A DNA stretch of 64,000 nt. It comes from Luteimonas arsenica (GTDB taxonomy: Bacteria; Pseudomonadota; Gammaproteobacteria; Xanthomonadales; Xanthomonadaceae). Shown piece by piece: positions 54,216-64,000 of the stretch; the first letter of the stretch is position 1; every line of letters starts with the position of its first letter. A program made the translations under genes and the position numbers. Under the pieces are notes generated by a model. The model was not told the origin of the DNA and did not search any database. It worked only from the letters and a program-made list of their open reading frames with translations. Where the stretch lies: assembly GCF_004352825.1 (NCBI RefSeq), contig NZ_SJRW01000002.1:186001-250000 (forward strand), read 5' to 3'.

Positions 54216-54341
54216 GGGGGGCGGCAGGGACTGCGACTGCGACGACGGCAAGGCGGGGGTCCGGCGGTGGAAAGGGGGCGAGTATAGCCATGGCGGTGGA
54301 AGGGCCGGATGATGCCCCGGCCTTCCGCCTTCCGGGCGGGC

Positions 54342-56823
<2,482 letters not shown>

Positions 56824-57525
56824 TCAGGCGGGGCGGGGGCCCTGGCCGAAGAGCAGCGCCTTCTCCTCTTCGCTCATCGGCTTGCCGGCGTCGGGATTGA
56901 CCTGCTTCGACAGCGCATAAGCCCGCTGCGTGGCTGGGCGCGCTGCGATCGCGGCCTGCCAGCGGCGGACTTCCGGGAAGGGTCCCAGATCCAGCGGCGC
57001 CTTGTCGTAGACGTTGATCCAGGGATACGCCGCCATGTCGGCGATGGTGTAGTCGTCGCCGGTGATGAACGCGCGGCCGGCCAGGCGCTTGTCGAGCACC
57101 CCGAGCAGGCGCTGCACCTCCTTCGTGTAGCGCTCGATGGCGTACGGGATCTTCTCCGGCGCATAGACGTTGAAGTGGCCGTACTGGCCGGTCATCGGCC
57201 CGAGGCCGGCCATCTGCCAGAACAGCCACTCCAGCGTGGCGGTGCGGCCGCGCGCGTCGGCGGGCAGGAAGCGGCCGGTCTTCTCCGCGAGATACAGCAG
57301 GATCGCGCCGGACTCGAACACGCTCTGCGGCGCGCCGGCGTCGGCCGGTGCGTGGTCGACGATGGCCGGCATCTTGTTGTTGGGCGAGATCGCCAGGAAG
57401 TCCGGCTCGAACTGCGCGCCCTTGCCGATGTCGACCGGGTGGATGCGGTACTCGAGCCCGGCCTCCTCCAGGAACAGGGTGACCTTGTGGCCGTTGGGGG
57501 TGGGCCAGTAGTGGAGGTCGATCAT
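56824..57525 (-). CDS. Glutathione S-transferase (YfcG/Nu-class-like)
   Basis: 233 residues. N-terminal thioredoxin-fold domain with [15 protein letters not shown], the cis-Pro in NNKMPAI and the glutathione-binding [14 protein letters not shown]. The C-terminal domain is all-alpha. TPNGHK is the hallmark of the Nu class, which acts as a disulfide-bond reductase. Preceded by a divergent gene at 57688. Confidence 0.93.
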   Translation of the reverse strand: MIDLHYWPTPNGHKVTLFLEEAGLEYRIHPVDIGKGAQFEPDFLAISPNNKMPAIVDHAPADAGAPQSVFESGAILLYLAEKTGRFLPADARGRTATLEWLFWQMAGLGPMTGQYGHFNVYAPEKIPYAIERYTKEVQRLLGVLDKRLAGRAFITGDDYTIADMAAYPWINVYDKAPLDLGPFPEVRRWQAAIAARPATQRAYALSKQVNPDAGKPMSEEEKALLFGQGPRPA

Positions 57526-57687
57526 GCCGGGGCTCCGGGGATTGGGGCCCACGAGTCTAGGCCGCGACGGCCCGGGCGGGGCCCGTGCTCCCGCAACGCC
57601 GTGTTGCAGCCGGCCCGGAAAGCGCTTGGCAGCTGCAACCTGCGCCCATTAACCTTCCGCCGGTTTTCCGCCCGCCAAGGAACCCCC

Positions 57688-58332
57688 GTGTCGAACCCGC
57701 CCGTGCAGGCCCAGGCCCCCCGTCTGGGGCTGCTTCCCGCCCTCATCTTCAGCTCGCGCTGGCTGCAGCTGCCGCTCTACCTCGGCCTGATCGTGGCGCA
57801 GTGCGTCTACGTGTTCCTGTTCGGCAAGGAGCTCTGGCACCTGATCCACGAGACCCCGTCGCTGGGCGAGCAGGACATCATGCTGATCGTGCTCGGCCTG
57901 ATCGACGTGGTGATGATCTCCAACCTGCTGGTGATGGTGATCGTGGGCGGCTACGAGACCTTCGTCTCGCGCCTGGGCCTGTCCGGCCATCCCGACCAGC
58001 CGGAGTGGCTGAGCCACGTCAACGCCAGCGTGCTCAAGGTCAAGCTGGCGATGGCGATCATCGGCATCTCCTCGATCCACCTGCTCAAGACCTTCATCGA
58101 GGCCGGCACGCTGGGCAGCGGCCTGCCGCACTGCACCTCGGCCGAGGGCATCGCCGCGGCCGCCGCCGCCACCGCCGCGGGGCTGAAGGGCAAGGCCTGC
58201 ACCAACGCCACCGAGATGGGCGTGCTGTGGCAGACCATCATCCACTTCGCCTTCATCCTTTCGGCCATGGGCATCGCCTGGACCGACAAGCTGATGACGG
58301 GGTCGGCGAGTCGTCGCGAACACGCGCACTGA
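57688..58332 (+). CDS. UPF0114 family (YqhA-like) membrane protein
   Basis: 214 residues from a GTG with AAGGAA upstream. Three to four hydrophobic helices: [47 protein letters not shown] and the terminal [12 protein letters not shown]. The family is conserved but uncharacterised. An Ala-rich insertion (about 150-162) is longer than usual. Confidence 0.9.
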   Translation: MSNPPVQAQAPRLGLLPALIFSSRWLQLPLYLGLIVAQCVYVFLFGKELWHLIHETPSLGEQDIMLIVLGLIDVVMISNLLVMVIVGGYETFVSRLGLSGHPDQPEWLSHVNASVLKVKLAMAIIGISSIHLLKTFIEAGTLGSGLPHCTSAEGIAAAAAATAAGLKGKACTNATEMGVLWQTIIHFAFILSAMGIAWTDKLMTGSASRREHAH

Positions 58333-58402
58333 CGCAGCAGGCCGGGCCCCATGGCTGCGGGGCCGCCGGGTGGGGCGGCCCTGCCTCGCGTAAAATGCGC
58401 CA

Positions 58403-60583
58403 ATGGATGTCTCCCACCTGCTCGACGGGCTCAACGACGCCCAGCGCGAGGCTGTCTCCGCGCCGCCGGGCCACTATCTGGTGCTGGCCGGCGCCGGCTC
58501 CGGCAAGACCCGCGTCCTCACCCACCGCATCGCCTGGCTGAACGAGGTCTTCGGGGTGCCGGTGCACGGCATCTTCGCGGTCACCTTCACCAACAAGGCC
58601 GCGGCCGAGATGCGTCACCGTGCCGACGCCCTGCTGCGCCACGGCGCGCGCGGACTGTGGATCGGCACCTTCCACGGCCTGGCCCACCGGCTGCTGCGCC
58701 TGCACTGGCAGGACGCGAAGCTGCCCGAGGGCTTCCAGATCCTCGACTCCGACGACCAGCTGCGCCTGGTCAAGCGCGTGGTGCAGCAGCTGGAACTCGA
58801 CGAGGCGCGCTTCCCGCCGCGGCAGATCGCCTGGTGGATCAACGCGCAGAAGGACGAGGGCCGGCGCCCGGCGCACATCCAGGACGGCCAGGACGAGTGG
58901 GGCTCGGTGATGCTCAAGGCCTACGCGCTTTACCAGGAGCGCTGCGACCGCGCCGGCCTGGTCGATTTCGCCGAGATCCTGCTGCGCGCGCACGAGCTGC
59001 TGCGCGACACGCCGGTGCTGCTGGCGCACTACCGGCAGCGCTTCGCGCACCTGCTGGTCGACGAATTCCAGGACACCAACGCCATCCAGTACGGCTTCAT
59101 CCGGCTGCTGGCCGGGGATTCGGGCCAGGTGTTCGTGGTCGGTGATGACGACCAGGCCATCTACGGCTGGCGCGGCGCCAAGGTCGAGAACGTGCAGCGC
59201 TTCCTGCAGGACTTCCCGGGTGCGCAGACCATCCGCCTGGAGCAGAACTACCGCTCCACGGCGGCCATCCTGGATGCCGCCAACGCGGTGATCGCGCACA
59301 ACCCGGGGCGCCTGGGCAAGAAGCTGTGGACGGAGAGCGGCGCGGGCGACCCGATCGACCTGTTCGCCGCCTACAACGAGATCGACGAGGCCGACTACAT
59401 CGTCGGCCGCGTCCGAGAATGGGTGCGCGATGGCGGCAGCTACGGTGACTGCGCCGTGCTCTACCGCAGCAACGCGCAGTCGCGGATCATCGAGGAGAAG
59501 CTGCTGGACGCGCAGGTGCCCTACCGCGTCTACGGTGGCGTGCGCTTCTTCGAGCGCGCGGAAGTGAAGGACACCCTGGCCTACCTGCGCCTGGTCGCCA
59601 ACCGCGACGACGACGCGGCCTTCGAGCGTGCGGTGAACACGCCCACGCGCGGCATCGGCGGGCGCACGCTCGACGAGGTGCGCATGCGTGCCCGCGCCGA
59701 CGGCGTTGCGCTGTGGGAAGCCTCGCTGCGCTGTGCGCAGGGCACGGACCTTGCGGCGCGCGCGCGCAACGCGCTGGCGGCCTTCCATGCGCTCATCGAC
59801 GCGATCGATGGCGAACTTGGTGACCTGCCGCTGAAGGACAAGGTTGACCACGTGCTGCTGCGGTCCGGCCTGCGCGAGCACTACGCGCGCGAGTCGAAGG
59901 GCAGCCTGGATTCGCGCGTCGACAACCTCGACGAGCTGGTGTCGGTGGCCTCGCGCTTCGTGCGCGGCGACGACGACGAGTCGGCCGCGCTCACCGAGCT
60001 GGTCGCCTTCCTCGCCTATGCCGCGCTCGAGGCCGGCGAGGGCCAGGCCCAGGCGGGCGAGGACGGCGTGCAGCTGATGACGCTGCACAGCGCCAAGGGG
60101 CTGGAGTTCCCGCTGGTGTTCCTGGCGGGGCTGGAGGAGGGCCTGTTCCCGAACGCGCGCTCGATCGAGGAGAGCGGGCGGCTGGAGGAGGAGCGCCGGC
60201 TTGCCTACGTCGGCATCACCCGCGCCCGCCAGAAGCTGGTGCTCAGCCACGCCGAGACCCGGCGCCTGCACGGCCAGGATATGTACGGCATGCCCTCGCG
60301 ATTCCTGCGCGAGATCCCGCCGGCCCTGCTCAACGACGTGCGGCCGAAGGTGCAGGTCTCGCGCTCGCGCTACGCGCAGGCACCGCGCCGCGACCCGGGC
60401 CACGCAGTGCTCGAGGAAATTCCGGGCATCACCATCGGCCAGGACGTGGTCCATCCCAGCCTCGGCAGCGGCGTGGTCACCGGCATCGAAGGCGCCGGCG
60501 CGCACGCGCGCGTGCAGGTCAATTTCGAAGACGCCGGCAGCAAATGGCTGGTGCTGGCCTACGCGAAGCTGCAGCCGGCCTGA
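58403..60583 (+). CDS. uvrD: DNA helicase II (UvrD/Rep superfamily 1A)
   Basis: 726 residues. Motif I AGAGSGKTR (Lys35), motif II VDEFQDTN, motif III GDDDQAIYGWRGA, motif V HSAKGLEFP, VI YVGITRARQK. The C-terminus (GITIGQDVVHPSLGSG...) is the UvrD Tudor-like RNA-polymerase-binding domain. It unwinds DNA 3'-5' in nucleotide-excision and mismatch repair. TAAAAT before the start may be a -10 box. Confidence 0.97.
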   Translation: MDVSHLLDGLNDAQREAVSAPPGHYLVLAGAGSGKTRVLTHRIAWLNEVFGVPVHGIFAVTFTNKAAAEMRHRADALLRHGARGLWIGTFHGLAHRLLRLHWQDAKLPEGFQILDSDDQLRLVKRVVQQLELDEARFPPRQIAWWINAQKDEGRRPAHIQDGQDEWGSVMLKAYALYQERCDRAGLVDFAEILLRAHELLRDTPVLLAHYRQRFAHLLVDEFQDTNAIQYGFIRLLAGDSGQVFVVGDDDQAIYGWRGAKVENVQRFLQDFPGAQTIRLEQNYRSTAAILDAANAVIAHNPGRLGKKLWTESGAGDPIDLFAAYNEIDEADYIVGRVREWVRDGGSYGDCAVLYRSNAQSRIIEEKLLDAQVPYRVYGGVRFFERAEVKDTLAYLRLVANRDDDAAFERAVNTPTRGIGGRTLDEVRMRARADGVALWEASLRCAQGTDLAARARNALAAFHALIDAIDGELGDLPLKDKVDHVLLRSGLREHYARESKGSLDSRVDNLDELVSVASRFVRGDDDESAALTELVAFLAYAALEAGEGQAQAGEDGVQLMTLHSAKGLEFPLVFLAGLEEGLFPNARSIEESGRLEEERRLAYVGITRARQKLVLSHAETRRLHGQDMYGMPSRFLREIPPALLNDVRPKVQVSRSRYAQAPRRDPGHAVLEEIPGITIGQDVVHPSLGSGVVTGIEGAGAHARVQVNFEDAGSKWLVLAYAKLQPA

Positions 60584-60586
60584 GGC

Positions 60587-60832
60587 TCAGTCGCGCAGCC
60601 TGAAACCCGGCGACTCGTTGAGCGAGCCATCGGATTCGAGCACCGCCCAGCGCTCCCCGGTGCGGTCGAACACCACCGGGATCGGATCCACGAACATCGG
60701 CCGGCGCACGAACTTCAGCGTCCACTTGAACTGCTCCAGCGTCTCCAGTGCCTTGAGCTGGCCTGGCGTCAGGCCGGCGCGCAGGGCGGCGGGGTCGAGT
60801 GGCGTGTCTCGGCGGCGTTCGCGTCCGTACAT
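60587..60832 (-). CDS. Small conserved hypothetical protein, 81 aa
   Basis: Contains LTPGQLKALETLEQFKWTLKFVRRPMFVDPIPVVFDRTGERWAVLESDG. I recall similar short proteins beside other genes in xanthomonads, but no function. It converges on uvrD, stops 3 bp apart, and follows mntP in the same direction after 98 bp. Confidence 0.75.
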   Translation of the reverse strand: MYGRERRRDTPLDPAALRAGLTPGQLKALETLEQFKWTLKFVRRPMFVDPIPVVFDRTGERWAVLESDGSLNESPGFRLRD

Positions 60833-60930
60833 CGAGGATCTGGCAGGTCGTGGTGCAATGCACGATGTTGGCCCGTGTGCCGACGCGGCGGTGTGAACGC
60901 GCGCCGGTTTCCGGACGCCCGCCGTGCCGA

Positions 60931-61533
<603 letters not shown>

Positions 61534-61579
61534 GTGCTGTCCAGAGTCGGGCGTGCGGACGACGGCATGCCGCGCGCCC

Positions 61580-61706
61580 AACCCTGAAGTTGCGCCGGCA
61601 CGCCGATGGTCTCGCCAACCTGGACTGGTGTCGCGCGCCACGGCAAGGGCTGCCGAGTGTGTTGACGCGGACGCTTCCGGCTACGGAAGCAGGCTACTCC
61701 CCAACG
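61580..61706 (-). promoter_or_regulatory. yybP-ykoY manganese riboswitch
   Basis: On the minus strand upstream of mntP: GGGGAGTAGCC (61702-61692), then GCGTCAACACACTCGGC (about 61668-61652) and GGCGAGACCA (61616-61607). These are the three conserved blocks of the yybP-ykoY aptamer, in order and spacing. Mn2+ binding should raise mntP expression. The 5' block overlaps the DUF502 stop codon. Confidence 0.87.
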
Positions 61707-62428
61707 GGAACACCCATTCTACCACGCGCCGCGGACGCGTTCCCCGGCCTGGGCGGAGTGATGCCCATCGACAGGTAGACGCTGGTCAGGGTGTCGATGC
61801 CGATCTCGGCCGGCTTCACCCAGTCGATCGGCACGTACAGCAGACCGCCACCGACCGGGATCGGCGCCGTCGGCACCAGTACGGTCAGGTGCATGCGGCC
61901 GTCGATCTCGATCGGCTCCGGATTGGGCAGCAGGCCGAGCACGGCCACGCCGTCGCCGCCGAAGAAGCACCACACCGGGCTCATCGCGGCGATGTCGGCA
62001 TGCTGGCGGTCGCCGATCACCGAGACGAAGCGCTCGGCCAGCGCGTACACGCTGCCCACCAGCGGAATCCTGCGCATGGTGTTGCCGACCAGGGCCTTGA
62101 ACGGCGCCTTCAGCCGCGACTGCACCAGCAGGCCGAGCAGGTAGACCAGGCCGATGGTCAGCGCCGTGCCCAGCAGCCAGGCCACCATCGGGTGCGCCTC
62201 GAACCACTCCCCGAACACGGTGAAGGAACGCCCGAACAGGCTGCTCGGGCCGAGGAAGCGGTTGACCAGGCCCACCGCCCAGCCCAGCAGCACCAGGGTG
62301 AGCACCAGCGGCAGCACCGCCAGCAGTCCGGTCAGCCAGGTGGTGATGACCGGCTGCAGGTGGCGGCGCAGGCCGACGTAGCCTGCGTCGTCACCGCGGT
62401 CGTGCCCGGGTGGCGTGATCAGTTCCAC
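61694..62428 (-). CDS. DUF502 family membrane protein
   Basis: 244 residues from a GTG at 62428. Two transmembrane helices (about 28-55 and 80-105), followed by the DUF502 soluble part (IPLVGSVYALAERF, GLLPNPEPIEIDGRMHLTVLVPTAPIPVGG). Function unknown. It overlaps the lipoprotein gene by 10 nt. Its last codons, GGG GAG TAG, form the first conserved block of the mntP riboswitch. Confidence 0.9.
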   Translation of the reverse strand: MELITPPGHDRGDDAGYVGLRRHLQPVITTWLTGLLAVLPLVLTLVLLGWAVGLVNRFLGPSSLFGRSFTVFGEWFEAHPMVAWLLGTALTIGLVYLLGLLVQSRLKAPFKALVGNTMRRIPLVGSVYALAERFVSVIGDRQHADIAAMSPVWCFFGGDGVAVLGLLPNPEPIEIDGRMHLTVLVPTAPIPVGGGLLYVPIDWVKPAEIGIDTLTSVYLSMGITPPRPGNASAARGRMGVPVGE

Positions 62429-62712
62429 TCGAAGAGCTTGAAGTAGACCGGCGAGACGCCGTCGCGTTCGCCATCGACCACGCCGTCGCCGTCGCGGTCG
62501 TAGAGGTAGTAGGTGGGACCGCGCGAAGGCTCCACCTTGAGCGCACGCAGGCGACCATCGATGCGGTACTCGGTGACCACGTCGCCATTGGCCTCGGTGC
62601 GGATGGTTTCGTCCGCGCCTTCCGGGATCTGGTCGTAGGGGTCGCTGGCGGTGGCGCAGGCGCCCAGCAGCAGGGCGGTGGCGACCAGCGTGGGGGCGGC
62701 GAAGCGGTTCAT
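62419..62712 (-). CDS. DUF2782-like lipoprotein
   Basis: 97 residues. Lipobox LLGAC (Cys19). The rest has TIRTEANGDVVTEYRIDGRLRALKVEPSRGPTYYLYDRDGDGVVD, matching small DUF2782 proteins found beside polA in gammaproteobacteria. A DRDGDGVVD loop looks Ca-binding-like. Divergent from polA with 76 bp between. Confidence 0.82.
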   Translation of the reverse strand: MNRFAAPTLVATALLLGACATASDPYDQIPEGADETIRTEANGDVVTEYRIDGRLRALKVEPSRGPTYYLYDRDGDGVVDGERDGVSPVYFKLFEWN

Positions 62713-62788
62713 GGCGGTCTCCCGGGGAGCTGCCGCCGATTATGCGCCAGTGCCGTGACCACGGGCGGTGAGGACGTAGAATCCGGGC

Positions 62789-64000
62789 ATGAAACGCCTG
62801 GTTCTGATCGACGGTTCCTCCTACCTCTACCGCGCCTTCCACGCGCTACCGCCGCTGTCCAATGCCGATGGCGAGCCGACCGGCGCGCTGTTCGGCGTGG
62901 TCAACATGCTGCGCTCCACGCTCAAGGAACGGCCCGAGTACGTCGCCTTCGTGGTCGACGCGCCGGGGAAGACCTTCCGCGACGACCTGTATCCCGAGTA
63001 CAAGGCCAACCGCCCGCCGATGCCCGACGACCTGCGCGCGCAGGTGCAGCCGATGTGCGACGTGGTCGAGGCCCTGGGCATCCCGATCCTGCGCGTGCCC
63101 GGGGTGGAGGCCGACGACGTCATCGGCACCCTCGCACTGCAGGCGGCCGGCGACGGCATCGACGTCACCATCTCCACCGGCGACAAGGATTTCGCCCAGC
63201 TGGTGCGCCCGGGCGTGGGCCTGGTGAACACCATGAGCGGCACGCGCACCGACTCCGACGAGGCGGTGGTCGCCAAGTTCGGCGTGCGGCCCGACCAGGT
63301 GGTCGACCTGCTGGCGCTGATGGGCGACAGCGTCGACAACATCCCCGGCGTGGAGAAGTGCGGGCCGAAGACCGCCGCCAAGTGGCTGGCCGCCTACGAC
63401 AGCCTCGACGGCGTGATGGCCTCGGCCGGCGAGATCAAGGGCAAGGTCGGCGACAACCTGCGCGCCGCGCTCGACCGCCTGCCGCTGAGCAGGGAGCTGG
63501 CGACCATCCGCACCGACGTCGAGCTCGAGGTCGGCGCCACCGATCTCGCGCTGCGCGAACCCGACGTGGACACGCTGCGTGCGCTGTACGCGCGCTACGG
63601 CTTCGTGCAGGCGCTCAAGGAGCTCGATGGTGGCAGCGCCGCGAACGGGAATGTGCCGGCGAAGGCGACGATCGCGCGCGCGGGCAGCGGCTTCGTCGCG
63701 CCGGCGGCGGCCGCGGATGGCGTTGCGCCGGATCCCGCGCTGGCGGCCGAAGGCCGCTACGACACGATCCTCGACGCCGCGGCGCTGGAAGACTGGATCG
63801 CACGACTGCGCGAGGCCGGCCTATTCGCGGTCGACACCGAGACCGATTCGCTCGATCCCCTGCGCGCCAACCTGGTCGGCATCAGCTTCAGCGGCGAGCC
63901 CGGCCGCGCCGCCTACCTGCCGCTGGCCCACGACTATCCCGGCGCGCCGGCCCAGATCGACCGCGCGCAGGCGCTGGACCTGCTGCGCCCGCTGCTGGAG
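62789..64000 (+). CDS. polA: DNA polymerase I (5' part; gene continues past window)
   Basis: 404 codons visible. The N-terminal 5'-3' exonuclease domain has LVLIDGSSYLYRAFHALPPL, VEADDVIGTL, TGDKDFAQLV, and the helix-hairpin-helix DSVDNIPGVEKCGPKTAAKWL. The start of the 3'-5' exonuclease domain (FAVDTETDSLDPL) retains its DxE. The polymerase domain lies outside. TAGAAT 7 nt before the ATG may be a -10 box. Confidence 0.97.
   Translation, partial: MKRLVLIDGSSYLYRAFHALPPLSNADGEPTGALFGVVNMLRSTLKERPEYVAFVVDAPGKTFRDDLYPEYKANRPPMPDDLRAQVQPMCDVVEALGIPILRVPGVEADDVIGTLALQAAGDGIDVTISTGDKDFAQLVRPGVGLVNTMSGTRTDSDEAVVAKFGVRPDQVVDLLALMGDSVDNIPGVEKCGPKTAAKWLAAYDSLDGVMASAGEIKGKVGDNLRAALDRLPLSRELATIRTDVELEVGATDLALREPDVDTLRALYARYGFVQALKELDGGSAANGNVPAKATIARAGSGFVAPAAAADGVAPDPALAAEGRYDTILDAAALEDWIARLREAGLFAVDTETDSLDPLRANLVGISFSGEPGRAAYLPLAHDYPGAPAQIDRAQALDLLRPLLE

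Noticed and set aside
58253-60505. A 750-codon minus-strand frame opposite uvrD
   Set aside because: No recognisable motif; uvrD on the plus strand has every helicase motif.

Overview
The window is chromosomal DNA from a high-GC gammaproteobacterium, most likely a member of the Xanthomonadaceae/Lysobacteraceae. The evidence is the very GC-rich codon use, an aryl-polyene (xanthomonadin-type) pigment locus with a XanB2-like chorismatase and two flavin halogenase-like enzymes, and the rsmG-parA-parB trio that usually lies near the replication origin. I see no rRNA, tRNA or CRISPR array.

Layout. 0-7 kb: a minus-strand operon of a YqiJ-like membrane protein, a YqiK-like flotillin and a very large AAA+ 'DNA repair ATPase' that runs off the left edge. 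7-10.2 kb: rpmB-rpmG, then rsmG-parA-parB. 10.3-12.4 kb: a divergent Sfp-type phosphopantetheinyl transferase and an acyl/aryl ligase that probably serve the pigment pathway. 12.5-14.9 kb: a GlsB/YeaQ-type membrane protein, an MFS transporter and xthA.

14.9-31.9 kb: a 17.0 kb integrated element of visibly lower GC. It lies between 16-bp direct repeats made from the first codons of xthA. The tyrosine integrase is next to the right repeat, and AlpA-like and phage-type replication genes (YdaU/O-like protein, DnaC-like loader) follow, but there are no structural or conjugation genes. Its cargo is an XRE/ImmA-IrrE plus PIN pair and an unusual type I restriction-modification operon. Read on the minus strand, the operon is: small HTH protein, hsdM, a phosphoribosyltransferase-like gene, an hsdS whose N-terminus is a NADAR (YbiA-type) domain, then hsdR. 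The first four genes overlap by 1-4 nt. Combining base/nucleotide-ribosyl enzymology with a type I DNA-recognition subunit is the most novel feature here. The insertion also cut xthA off from its own promoter, ribosome binding site and ATG. xthA now starts at a GTG, and its leader can pair with the start region.

31.9-38.1 kb: housekeeping and secreted functions (aldehyde dehydrogenase, gamma-carbonic anhydrase, aroE, hemB, a secreted PA-domain metalloprotease with a small secreted partner). 38.2-54.2 kb: the pigment cluster, in three transcription units. They are halogenase-like flavoenzyme then xanB2 (minus), ACP through FabG and a lipoprotein (plus), and ketosynthase, chain-length-factor-like protein, glycosyltransferase, second halogenase-like enzyme and antiporter (minus). 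XanB2 makes hydroxybenzoate from chorismate, the ligase loads it on ACP (activated by the PPTase), KS/CLF/FabG/dehydratases extend it into a polyene, and the acyltransferases, LolA-like and MMPL proteins esterify and export it. 54.3-64 kb: a DPP4-like S9 peptidase, a glutathione S-transferase, a UPF0114 protein, uvrD, mntP under a yybP-ykoY manganese riboswitch, DUF502 and DUF2782 proteins, and the 5' part of polA.
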